Shown here: in pieces, positions 1-5,261 of the stretch
How the letters are laid out: the number at the start of each line of letters is the position of its first letter
How positions within the stretch are numbered: position 1 is the first letter of the stretch
NCBI GenBank assembly: GCA_947472115.1
Contig: CANIZU010000139.1
Location: forward strand, 1-5,261
Source: Flavobacteriales bacterium
GTDB lineage: Bacteria; Bacteroidota; Bacteroidia; NS11-12g; UBA955
Direction: 5' to 3'
DNA length: 5,261 bases
Made by a program: the position numbers and the translations under genes
The notes under the pieces: model-generated
The model's input: the letters and a program-made list of their open reading frames with translations, nothing else
Database searches by the model: none
What the model was told of the DNA's origin: nothing

Positions 1-30
1 CAAAAATACCTTCTGTTTGGCGTATTTTTG
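1..30. repeat. Perfect 9-bp inverted repeat upstream of nrnA
   Basis: Bases 1-9 (CAAAAATAC) and 22-30 (GTATTTTTG) are exact reverse complements separated by 12 bases. The right arm contains a + strand TATTTTTG, and the left arm contains the same octamer on the - strand. The structure could be a pair of back-to-back TAnnTTTG promoter elements, an operator, or an AT-rich terminator stem of a gene to the left. No T-run follows either arm beyond the arm itself, so a simple intrinsic terminator is not clear. The upstream sequence is outside the window, so the role stays open. Confidence 0.6.
23..30 (+). promoter_or_regulatory. TAnnTTTG -7 promoter element of nrnA
   Basis: TATTTTTG fits the Bacteroidota -7 consensus TAnnTTTG exactly and ends 9 bases before the nrnA ATG at 40. 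The matching -33 TTTG element should fall at or just left of base 1, so it cannot be checked here. If transcription starts a few bases after the element, as is usual for this consensus, the mRNA leader would be only a few nucleotides. The call rests on consensus and position alone. Confidence 0.55.
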
Positions 31-39
31 TACTATTCC

Positions 40-1062
40 ATGTTAATCAACAATACTTCCGACTTAGTTCAAAATATCAAGGACAGAAAATACCATTCTG
101 TTGTCATTACTACACACCATAAACCCGATGGCGATGCGATGGGTTCTACGCTGGGTCTTTGTGCGTTTTTAAGAGAATTCATTGATGATGTTGTGGTTTG
201 TACGCCCACGGATTATGCGGAGAATTTATTTTGGTTGCCGGGTAACTCGGAGGTGATTGATTTTGAGGTGAATCCTACGTTGGTGGCAGAAAAAGTTGCT
301 GCTGCGGAATTGGTTTTTTGCTTGGATTTCAATCGTTTGTCGAGGATTAACCAATTGGGTGATTTAGTACGTGAATCTAAGGCATCTAAAGTAATGATAG
401 ACCATCACTTGGAACCTGAAAGTTTTTCAGAATTTACCTATTGGAATCACGAAGCCTCTAGTACTTGTGAGTTGGTTTATTTGTGGATTAAGGAGGCTTT
501 TGGTCAAGGTTTCGTTAGCAAAGAAATCGCGACGTGTTTGTATACTGGTTTGATGACGGATACGGGCAATTTTCAGCACAACAATACCAAGCCATTTACG
601 TTGAGATTGGCTGCTGACTTAATGGAATGTGGCGCCGATCATTTGGAAATACACGCCAATATTTATGATGTATTTACATTGGATCGTACCAAATTATGGG
701 GATACTGTCTTTATAAGAAGTTAGAAATCATTCCCGAATGCAGAACGGCTTTGATTTATTTGGATAGAGATGAACTGCGTCAGTTTCATGTTCAAACGGG
801 CGATACAGAGGGCTTGGTAAATTTTGGATTGGGGCTGAAAGATATCGTATTGAGTGTATTGATTATCGATAGAACGGAAAGGGTTAAAATGAGTTTCCGT
901 AGTAAGGGTACTTTCCCGGCCAATGAGTTTGCGGGGAAATATTTTGAGGGGGGCGGACATCGGAATGCTGCGGGCGGACAAAGTACGGAGACGTTGGAGG
1001 AAACGGTTGCTAAGTTCAAGGCTTCCATTCAGTTGTATAAAAAAGAATTACAGGCGATTTAA
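40..1062 (+). CDS. nrnA: Bifunctional oligoribonuclease/pAp phosphatase NrnA (DHH-DHHA1 phosphoesterase)
   Basis: Predicted 340-residue cytosolic Mn-dependent phosphoesterase. The family degrades 2-5 nt oligoribonucleotides left by RNases and dephosphorylates pAp to AMP, removing a by-product of sulfate assimilation and acyl-carrier loading. The N-terminal DHH domain shows its motifs in order: H26-x-x-PDGDA (29-33), LDFN (D96), the signature DHH at 121-123 followed by LEP, and TDTGNF (173-178). The C-terminal DHHA1 domain carries RSKG (287-290) and GGGHRNAAGG (304-313). All expected metal ligands appear present, and the length is normal for the family. I chose ATG at 40. An in-frame TTG at 28 would add four residues but lies inside the TAnnTTTG promoter element. 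No Shine-Dalgarno sequence is visible. The FKBP-like lipoprotein gene starts 22 bases downstream, so cotranscription is likely. Family assignment is firm; substrate preference is inferred. Confidence 0.95.
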   Translation: MLINNTSDLVQNIKDRKYHSVVITTHHKPDGDAMGSTLGLCAFLREFIDDVVVCTPTDYAENLFWLPGNSEVIDFEVNPTLVAEKVAAAELVFCLDFNRLSRINQLGDLVRESKASKVMIDHHLEPESFSEFTYWNHEASSTCELVYLWIKEAFGQGFVSKEIATCLYTGLMTDTGNFQHNNTKPFTLRLAADLMECGADHLEIHANIYDVFTLDRTKLWGYCLYKKLEIIPECRTALIYLDRDELRQFHVQTGDTEGLVNFGLGLKDIVLSVLIIDRTERVKMSFRSKGTFPANEFAGKYFEGGGHRNAAGGQSTETLEETVAKFKASIQLYKKELQAI

Positions 1063-1084
1063 CGCATCATTGAAAAATATCGAA

Positions 1085-2017
1085 ATGAAAAAACAGTTTT
1101 GGATTGGGTTGATTTTGTTGCCATTGCTTATGGCGGTAGGTTGTAATGGGGGGTTTAAGACCAGCGATAAAGGTTTGGTTTATAAGTTTTTAGAAGGCGA
1201 TGCGCTGAAAAAGCCCTATGGCCCGCATCACTTTATGTTGTTAAATCACATGTTGATTGGACCCAAGGGAGATACATTAGAAAACAGCTTTTTATCGGAT
1301 ACCTTGGAAGAATTGCCCTTTCCTTTGGTGGCCAAGAATGAACTTTTGGAAGCTTTGATGATGATGGGTTCTGGCACAAAAATGGAAGTCAAAATCAGCA
1401 CCGACAGTTTGAAACAGAAAATCGGGGGATCGCCTTTGATTGGTTTGCTAGAATCGGGTCAAGAAGCCCGTTTTATTATTCAAGTGGATCGCGTTTTGTC
1501 GGCCGAGGATTATGATGCCTACCGAAATGAAAAATTCTTGAATCGAATTATGGCGGAGAACAAAATGATCGATGATTACGCATCAAAAAATGTGTTGAAA
1601 GGCCTTGCCGAGGGCGGTTGGTTATTGGATTCTACCAAAATGATTAAATATCGCATCAAACAGAAAGATGGGAGTTACGATACAGAGCATCGCAGATTAG
1701 AAAATGCACCCTATTTGAAAGGCGCGAAAGCGGCTACTTTTCATTGTGAGGTATATAATATCGATGGAACTCTGCTTGTGAATTCATCCATGGAAGGTAG
1801 GTTGTATCGCGCGGAAAAGTTAGATACGGATCCTTTCGAAACTGCCTTGGCCATTTACGATGTGAGGTGCTTAAATATTTTGCCATTCTATTTAGGTGAA
1901 GGCGAAGAAGGCGAGTTTTTGGTGACTTCGTCCAATGGTTATGGAAATCGCGGAAGAATTGGTGTGCCAGCGTATGCCCCTCTTAGGGTTGTTATTAAAT
2001 CAGTTAATGCGGAGTAA
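1085..2017 (+). CDS. Lipoprotein with two divergent FKBP-like peptidyl-prolyl isomerase domains
   Basis: Predicted 310-residue envelope lipoprotein. The N-terminus is a lipoprotein signal: KK at 2-3, a hydrophobic stretch at 5-18 and a lipobox ending AVG-C with Cys20 as the acylation site. Residues about 30-138 read like an FKBP domain (GLVYKFLEG opening, a dG-T-lenS turn at 62-68, a G-TKMEVKI strand). A charged, probably helical linker at about 140-170 follows. A second FKBP-like domain occupies about 173-308. Its end, GEGEEGEFLV then S-GYGNRG then P-YAPLRVVIKSV, lines up by eye without gaps with the FKBP12 C-terminal half. Active-site residues are mostly replaced: FKBP12 Tyr26, Phe36-Asp37 and Trp59 correspond to Cys221, Val232-Asn233 and Leu263, and only Tyr82 (Tyr286) is kept. 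Isomerase activity is therefore doubtful, and a chaperone or scaffold role is possible. The position behind nrnA resembles that of gldI, a gliding-motility FKBP lipoprotein of flavobacteria, but GldI has one domain, so I do not assign the name. ATG at 1085 is chosen because it starts the signal peptide; upstream extension would overlap nrnA. Confidence 0.82.
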   Translation: MKKQFWIGLILLPLLMAVGCNGGFKTSDKGLVYKFLEGDALKKPYGPHHFMLLNHMLIGPKGDTLENSFLSDTLEELPFPLVAKNELLEALMMMGSGTKMEVKISTDSLKQKIGGSPLIGLLESGQEARFIIQVDRVLSAEDYDAYRNEKFLNRIMAENKMIDDYASKNVLKGLAEGGWLLDSTKMIKYRIKQKDGSYDTEHRRLENAPYLKGAKAATFHCEVYNIDGTLLVNSSMEGRLYRAEKLDTDPFETALAIYDVRCLNILPFYLGEGEEGEFLVTSSNGYGNRGRIGVPAYAPLRVVIKSVNAE

Positions 2018-2053
2018 CACAAATTTTTCTGTCAAACAGCGCATCGAACATAG

Positions 2054-2061
2054 TAATTTTG
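2054..2061 (+). promoter_or_regulatory. TAnnTTTG -7 promoter element of rfbB
   Basis: TAATTTTG matches the Bacteroidota TAnnTTTG consensus exactly, lies in the 51-base gap after the FKBP-like gene, and ends 7 bases before the rfbB ATG. At the expected -33 distance there is only a poor match (TTTCTG at 2026-2031), so the promoter may be weak or need an activator. It suggests that rfbB has its own start, with almost no 5' leader. Confidence 0.55.
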
Positions 2062-2068
2062 AATCTTT

Positions 2069-3121
2069 ATGAGCAAAAAGAATATTATCATCACCGGCGG
2101 AGCAGGTTTTATTGGTAGCCATGTCGTTAGACGGTTCGTCCAAAATCATCCTGATTTGCATATCATCAACCTGGACGTACTAACCTATGCTGGGAATTTG
2201 GAGAATTTGAAGGATATCGAAAATGCATCGAACTATGAGTTTGTTCGCATGGATATTACTGATAAAGAGGCGGTTGAGGCTTTATTTACTTCGCGCAGCA
2301 TTCATGGCGTAATCCATTTGGCGGCGGAGAGTCACGTGGATCGCAGTATCACAAACCCCATTGATTTTGTCATGACAAATGTGGTGGGTACGGTTGTTTT
2401 GTTAAATGCTTACAAGGCGCATGGCGATACTGAAACGGGTAGATTCTATCATGTGAGCACCGACGAAGTATATGGAACTTTAGGAGATGACGGCAAATTC
2501 ACTGAGGAAACGCCTTACGATCCAAACTCCCCTTACAGCGCATCAAAAGCGAGCTCAGACCATTTTGTTAGGGCCTACCATGAGACATTTAAAATGCCAA
2601 TGGTAATTAGTAATTGTTCTAATAATTATGGCAGTCATCAATTTCCGGAAAAGCTGATTCCTTTGATGATTCATAATATTACGAACAATAAACCATTGCC
2701 TGTTTATGGTAAGGGCGAAAACATTCGCGATTGGTTGTGGGTTGAGGATCATGCGCGTGCCATTGAGACCATTTACTTCAATGGTAAAAATGGGGAGACG
2801 TATAATATCGGAGGGAATAACGAATGGAAGAACATCGACTTGGTTCACAAATTGTGTGAAATCATGGACCGTAAATTGGGACGTGAAGCGGGTGAATCGG
2901 CCAAGTTGATTACCTATGTAACTGATCGCAAGGGCCACGATTTCCGTTATGCGATTGATGCAAGTAAGTTGGAAAATGAATTGGGTTGGTCGCCGAGTGT
3001 GGCGTTTGACCAAGGCTTTGATAAGACAATAGATTGGTATTTAGAAAATAATGAGTGGTTGGATCGCGTTACATCTGGAGCCTATGCTGATTATTATTCA
3101 TCCATGTATTCAGCTCGTTAA
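2069..3121 (+). CDS. rfbB: dTDP-glucose 4,6-dehydratase (RfbB/RmlB)
   Basis: Predicted 350-residue cytosolic NAD-dependent enzyme of the extended short-chain dehydrogenase family. It converts dTDP-D-glucose to dTDP-4-keto-6-deoxy-D-glucose, the second step towards dTDP-L-rhamnose and other 6-deoxy sugars of surface polysaccharides. The Rossmann nucleotide-binding motif TGGAGFIG is at 9-16. LAAESHVDRSI (84-94) is the typical RmlB loop. The catalytic Thr-Asp-Glu triplet is 131-133, and the Tyr-x3-Lys pair is Y156/K160. Further family blocks are NNYG (185-188), PEKLIPL (193-199), DWLWVEDH (221-228) and DRKGHDFRYAID (286-297), where many homologues have DRPGHD. Length is normal and no key residue is missing. 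The Thr-Asp-Glu triplet and DWLWVEDH block separate it from UDP-glucose epimerase. The usual partners rfbA, rfbC and rfbD are not beside it: the flanking genes are an FKBP-like lipoprotein and cysS. ATG at 2069 sits a few bases before the Rossmann fold, as expected. Confidence 0.95.
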   Translation: MSKKNIIITGGAGFIGSHVVRRFVQNHPDLHIINLDVLTYAGNLENLKDIENASNYEFVRMDITDKEAVEALFTSRSIHGVIHLAAESHVDRSITNPIDFVMTNVVGTVVLLNAYKAHGDTETGRFYHVSTDEVYGTLGDDGKFTEETPYDPNSPYSASKASSDHFVRAYHETFKMPMVISNCSNNYGSHQFPEKLIPLMIHNITNNKPLPVYGKGENIRDWLWVEDHARAIETIYFNGKNGETYNIGGNNEWKNIDLVHKLCEIMDRKLGREAGESAKLITYVTDRKGHDFRYAIDASKLENELGWSPSVAFDQGFDKTIDWYLENNEWLDRVTSGAYADYYSSMYSAR

Positions 3122-3158
3122 CAGGAGAGAAATTGCCATATTAGAAATATAATAACAT

Positions 3159-3166
3159 TAACATTG
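3159..3166 (+). promoter_or_regulatory. Possible TAnnTTTG-like -7 element of cysS
   Basis: TAACATTG differs from TAnnTTTG at one position and ends 6 bases before the cysS ATG, the same layout as before nrnA and rfbB. It overlaps a tandem AACATT repeat (3154-3165). A TTG at 3133-3135 is the nearest -33 candidate but is about 23 bases away, longer than usual. Evidence is weaker than for the other two elements; readthrough from rfbB is an alternative. Confidence 0.35.
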
Positions 3167-3172
3167 AATACA

Positions 3173-4639
3173 ATGCAGATATATAACACCCTAAGTAGAA
3201 AGCTCGAAACATTTGAATCGATTTCACCGAAACATGTGGGAATATATGTTTGTGGACCTACGGTTTATGGACCGCCGCATTTGGGTCATGTTAGGGGTCC
3301 GATTGTGTTTGATGTGCTGCGCAAATATCTGATTTTGCAAGGCTACAAAGTTCGTTTTGTCAGGAATATCACTGATGTGGGTCATTTGGTTGGCGATGCG
3401 GATGAGGGCGAAGACAAACTTGCCAAGCAGGCGAAGGTGGAGCAATTGGAGCCGATGGAAGTCGCCCAAGCTTATACCGATGCCTACAATTCGGTGATGG
3501 ATCGCATGAATGTTATGAAGCCGAGTATCGAGCCACGAGCTACGGGTCATATCATCGAACAGATTGAAATGATTCAAACTATCATCGAAAAAGGATTGGC
3601 TTATGAGGCAAATGGGTCGGTTTATTTTGATGTGATGGCTTACAATTCGCATCAGCATTATGGTGTGTTGAGCGGTCGGGTTTTGGAAGATTTACAGGCG
3701 GGGGCTGGCAATCAAAGTCGTTCTTTGGAAGGCCAAGACGAAAAACGCAATCCCAATGATTTTGCTTTGTGGAAGCGGGCATCGGCGGAACATATCATGC
3801 AGTGGAGCAGTCCTTGGGGCAAGGGGTTTCCGGGTTGGCATATAGAATGTAGTGCAATGAGCGCCCGGTATTTGGGAGAACAATTTGATATTCACGGTGG
3901 GGGTATGGATTTGCTGTTTCCACATCACGAGTGTGAAATTGCTCAAAGCACGGCGGCGCACAATCACAGCCCTGCCAAATATTGGATCCACCACAACATG
4001 ATTACAATCAATGGTCAGAAAATGGCCAAGAGTTTGGGCAATGGTATTATGGTGGAGCAACTTTTTTCAGGGGATAATCCATTGTTAGCCCAGGCGTATA
4101 GCCCTATGACGTTGCGCTTCTTTGTGTTGCAAGCCCATTACCGCGGGACTTTGGATTTCAGTAACGATGCTTTGCTCGCGGCCCAAAAGGGTTGGAGTAG
4201 AATGCAAACGGCGTTTAAGTTGGTCGATAGCCTGCAAACTGTGAAGGCAGATGCGAGTTGTAACGTAGAGGATATTGATTTAGGGATACAAGAAAGTCTG
4301 AACGACGACCTAAATACGCCACAGGTAATTGCTCATTTGTTTGAATTGGCTCGCAGAATCAATGTGGTTAACGATGGCAAGGATAGTATCACCGAGGCAA
4401 CCAAACTGACAATCAAATCGATCATTCATGATTATTGTGAAGGTGTTTTGGGCATGAAGGCCGAAGACGGCGCCGATAATTCTGGACTAGAGGATGCAAT
4501 GTCGATCCTATTGGAACTGAGGGGTAAGGCAAAAACAGATAAAAACTGGGCCTTGAGTGATCAGATTCGGGATGCGTTGAAAGACAAAGGATTTGAAATC
4601 AAAGACGGAAAAGAGGGAACGACTTGGAATAAAATTTAA
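3173..4639 (+). CDS. cysS: Cysteinyl-tRNA synthetase
   Basis: Predicted 488-residue cytosolic class I aminoacyl-tRNA synthetase that charges tRNA-Cys with cysteine using ATP. The opening YVCGPTVYGPPHLGH (25-39) holds the first zinc ligand Cys27 and the HIGH-type ATP motif HLGH at 36-39. The remaining zinc ligands, which select cysteine without editing, are Cys226 in GWHIECSAM, and His251 and Glu255 in FPHHECEIAQS. The second ATP motif is KMAKS (283-287), with Ala in place of the usual third-position Ser. The C-terminal anticodon-binding part ends in the typical SDQIRDALKDKGFEIKDGKEGTTW. The protein is complete and at the usual length. I chose ATG at 3173; an in-frame TTG at 3164 would add three residues but falls within the promoter-like element. 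There is no close Shine-Dalgarno site: AGGAGAG at 3123-3129 is over 40 bases away. rsmE follows after 26 bases and is probably cotranscribed. Confidence 0.96.
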   Translation: MQIYNTLSRKLETFESISPKHVGIYVCGPTVYGPPHLGHVRGPIVFDVLRKYLILQGYKVRFVRNITDVGHLVGDADEGEDKLAKQAKVEQLEPMEVAQAYTDAYNSVMDRMNVMKPSIEPRATGHIIEQIEMIQTIIEKGLAYEANGSVYFDVMAYNSHQHYGVLSGRVLEDLQAGAGNQSRSLEGQDEKRNPNDFALWKRASAEHIMQWSSPWGKGFPGWHIECSAMSARYLGEQFDIHGGGMDLLFPHHECEIAQSTAAHNHSPAKYWIHHNMITINGQKMAKSLGNGIMVEQLFSGDNPLLAQAYSPMTLRFFVLQAHYRGTLDFSNDALLAAQKGWSRMQTAFKLVDSLQTVKADASCNVEDIDLGIQESLNDDLNTPQVIAHLFELARRINVVNDGKDSITEATKLTIKSIIHDYCEGVLGMKAEDGADNSGLEDAMSILLELRGKAKTDKNWALSDQIRDALKDKGFEIKDGKEGTTWNKI

Positions 4640-4665
4640 TTCAAGTGATTTTATAATAACTAATT

Positions 4666-5261
4666 ATGCCGGGTCACTTCACCTTTTACTGCAATAAAAT
4701 CGAAAACAGTGTCGCGTTTTTCGACGAGGTAGAGGCCAAGCACGCCATTCAGGTACTCAGATATTCGGTGGGCGATGAAATTCACTTCACCAATGGCCAG
4801 GGCATGCACATGCTGGGAGTAATTGAAACTGCAAATAAAAATGGATTTCAAGCCAGAATCACAGAATCGATAGCGGTGGAGAGACCGGCGGAACTTCACC
4901 TATTGATGGCCATCTTAAAGGCGGGAGATAGAATGGAATGGGCCTGTGAGAAAATTACCGAGCTGGGTGCAACGGGTCTTACACTGTTTCAGAGCGATCA
5001 TGGCGAGCGGGGCAAGGTCAATATTGAGCGAATGAAGAAAGTAGCTTTATCGGCGATGAAGCAAAGTCACGGTGCTTGGATGCCGAAAATTGAAGTCCGT
5101 ACTTTTAAAGAAACGGTGGAATTATTCGACAATTTGGATTCTAAATATATTGCCTACTGCGGGGATAGCGAAAAGTCTGATATGACCTCATTGCTTTTGC
5201 CAAGTGCCATAATGATTGGTCCAGAGGGCGATTTTTCTGTCAAAGAGATGGAGATGGCTCA
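4666..5261 (+). CDS. rsmE: 16S rRNA (uracil1498-N3)-methyltransferase RsmE, 3' end beyond window
   Basis: Open reading frame from ATG at 4666 with no stop before the window ends: 198 codons plus two bases are visible. The family is about 230-250 residues, so roughly the last 35-50 are missing. RsmE uses S-adenosylmethionine to methylate N3 of U1498 of 16S rRNA in the assembled 30S subunit. The N-terminal PUA-like RNA-binding domain shows the conserved KHAIQVLRYSVGDEIHFTNGQG (about 25-46). The SPOUT (trefoil-knot) methyltransferase domain shows LLMAILKAGDRMEWACEKITELG (79-101), a GERGK segment (113-117), the ALSAMKQS block (127-134) and the SAM-binding-loop signature IGPEGDFS (184-191). The last piece of the knot lies outside. 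There is no Shine-Dalgarno site and no terminator in the 26 bases after cysS, so it probably shares the cysS transcript. The truncation is only the window edge, not a broken gene. Confidence 0.93.
   Translation, partial: MPGHFTFYCNKIENSVAFFDEVEAKHAIQVLRYSVGDEIHFTNGQGMHMLGVIETANKNGFQARITESIAVERPAELHLLMAILKAGDRMEWACEKITELGATGLTLFQSDHGERGKVNIERMKKVALSAMKQSHGAWMPKIEVRTFKETVELFDNLDSKYIAYCGDSEKSDMTSLLLPSAIMIGPEGDFSVKEMEMA

Noticed and set aside
923..1084. Upstream in-frame extension of the FKBP-like lipoprotein gene by 54 residues
   Set aside because: It would overlap nrnA by about 140 bases, is arginine-rich and low in similarity to any expected domain, and would bury the lipoprotein signal peptide that begins at the 1085 ATG.
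948..1153. Two runs of six G (948-953 in nrnA and 1148-1153 just after the lipobox Cys codon) as possible phase-variation tracts
   Set aside because: Six bases is short for slippage-driven switching, and both runs encode Gly codons in an intact frame, one of them in the conserved GGGH motif.
2029..2039. Small hairpin CTGT-CAA-ACAG between the FKBP-like gene and rfbB as a terminator
   Set aside because: The stem is only four base pairs and no T-run follows, so it is too weak to call.
2555..4060. Several open frames of 66-152 codons on the - strand over rfbB and cysS
   Set aside because: They lie wholly inside well-supported + strand genes, have compositions typical of antisense shadows, and show no recognisable domain or promoter.
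4651..4657. TATAATA-like string upstream of rsmE as a sigma-70 type -10 box
   Set aside because: The phylum uses TAnnTTTG rather than TATAAT, no -35/-33 partner is seen, and the gap to cysS is only 26 bases, so cotranscription explains rsmE expression better.
4660..4899. - strand open frame of 79 codons at the beginning of rsmE
   Set aside because: It is antisense to the PUA-like domain of rsmE, whose + strand reading frame matches the family over its full visible length.
2023..5244. Identical 14-base string ATTTTTCTGTCAAA at 2023-2036 and 5231-5244
   Set aside because: One copy is intergenic and the other encodes the conserved DFSVK stretch of RsmE. A single AT-rich match of this length can arise by chance and has no supporting structure.

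Overview
The window holds five genes, all on the + strand and tightly packed: nrnA (oligoribonuclease/pAp phosphatase), a lipoprotein with two FKBP-like domains, rfbB (dTDP-glucose 4,6-dehydratase), cysS (cysteinyl-tRNA synthetase), and rsmE (16S rRNA m3U1498 methyltransferase), which is cut by the window's right end. Nothing looks like a mobile element, prophage, CRISPR array, tRNA or rRNA. No non-coding stretch exceeds about 51 bases.

The sequence points to a member of the Bacteroidota. First, TAnnTTTG, the -7 promoter element of this phylum, stands directly in front of two genes, with a one-mismatch copy before a third. Second, none of the five starts has a usable Shine-Dalgarno sequence. 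Third, the protein signatures resemble Bacteroidota versions: NrnA with LDFN and DHHLEP, an FKBP lipoprotein directly behind nrnA, and RsmE with an AMKQS motif. I cannot place it below phylum level with confidence.

Layout: bases 1-39 hold a perfect 9-bp inverted repeat whose right arm contains a TAnnTTTG element. nrnA (40-1062) and the FKBP-like lipoprotein gene (1085-2017) are 22 bases apart and probably form one transcription unit. A 51-base gap with a TAnnTTTG element leads to rfbB (2069-3121). A second 51-base gap with a near-match leads to cysS (3173-4639), and 26 bases later rsmE begins (4666 to beyond 5261), probably cotranscribed with cysS. All three promoter-like elements lie only 6-9 bases before the ATG, which predicts leaderless or nearly leaderless mRNAs.

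The genes do not form one pathway. NrnA finishes RNA turnover and recycles pAp. CysRS and RsmE serve translation. RfbB makes the 4-keto-6-deoxy sugar nucleotide for cell-surface glycans. The lipoprotein probably acts in the envelope as a chaperone-like factor. This is mainly an ordinary chromosomal housekeeping region. The points most worth a second look are the degenerate double-FKBP lipoprotein, the leaderless promoter arrangement, and the inverted repeat at the left edge.
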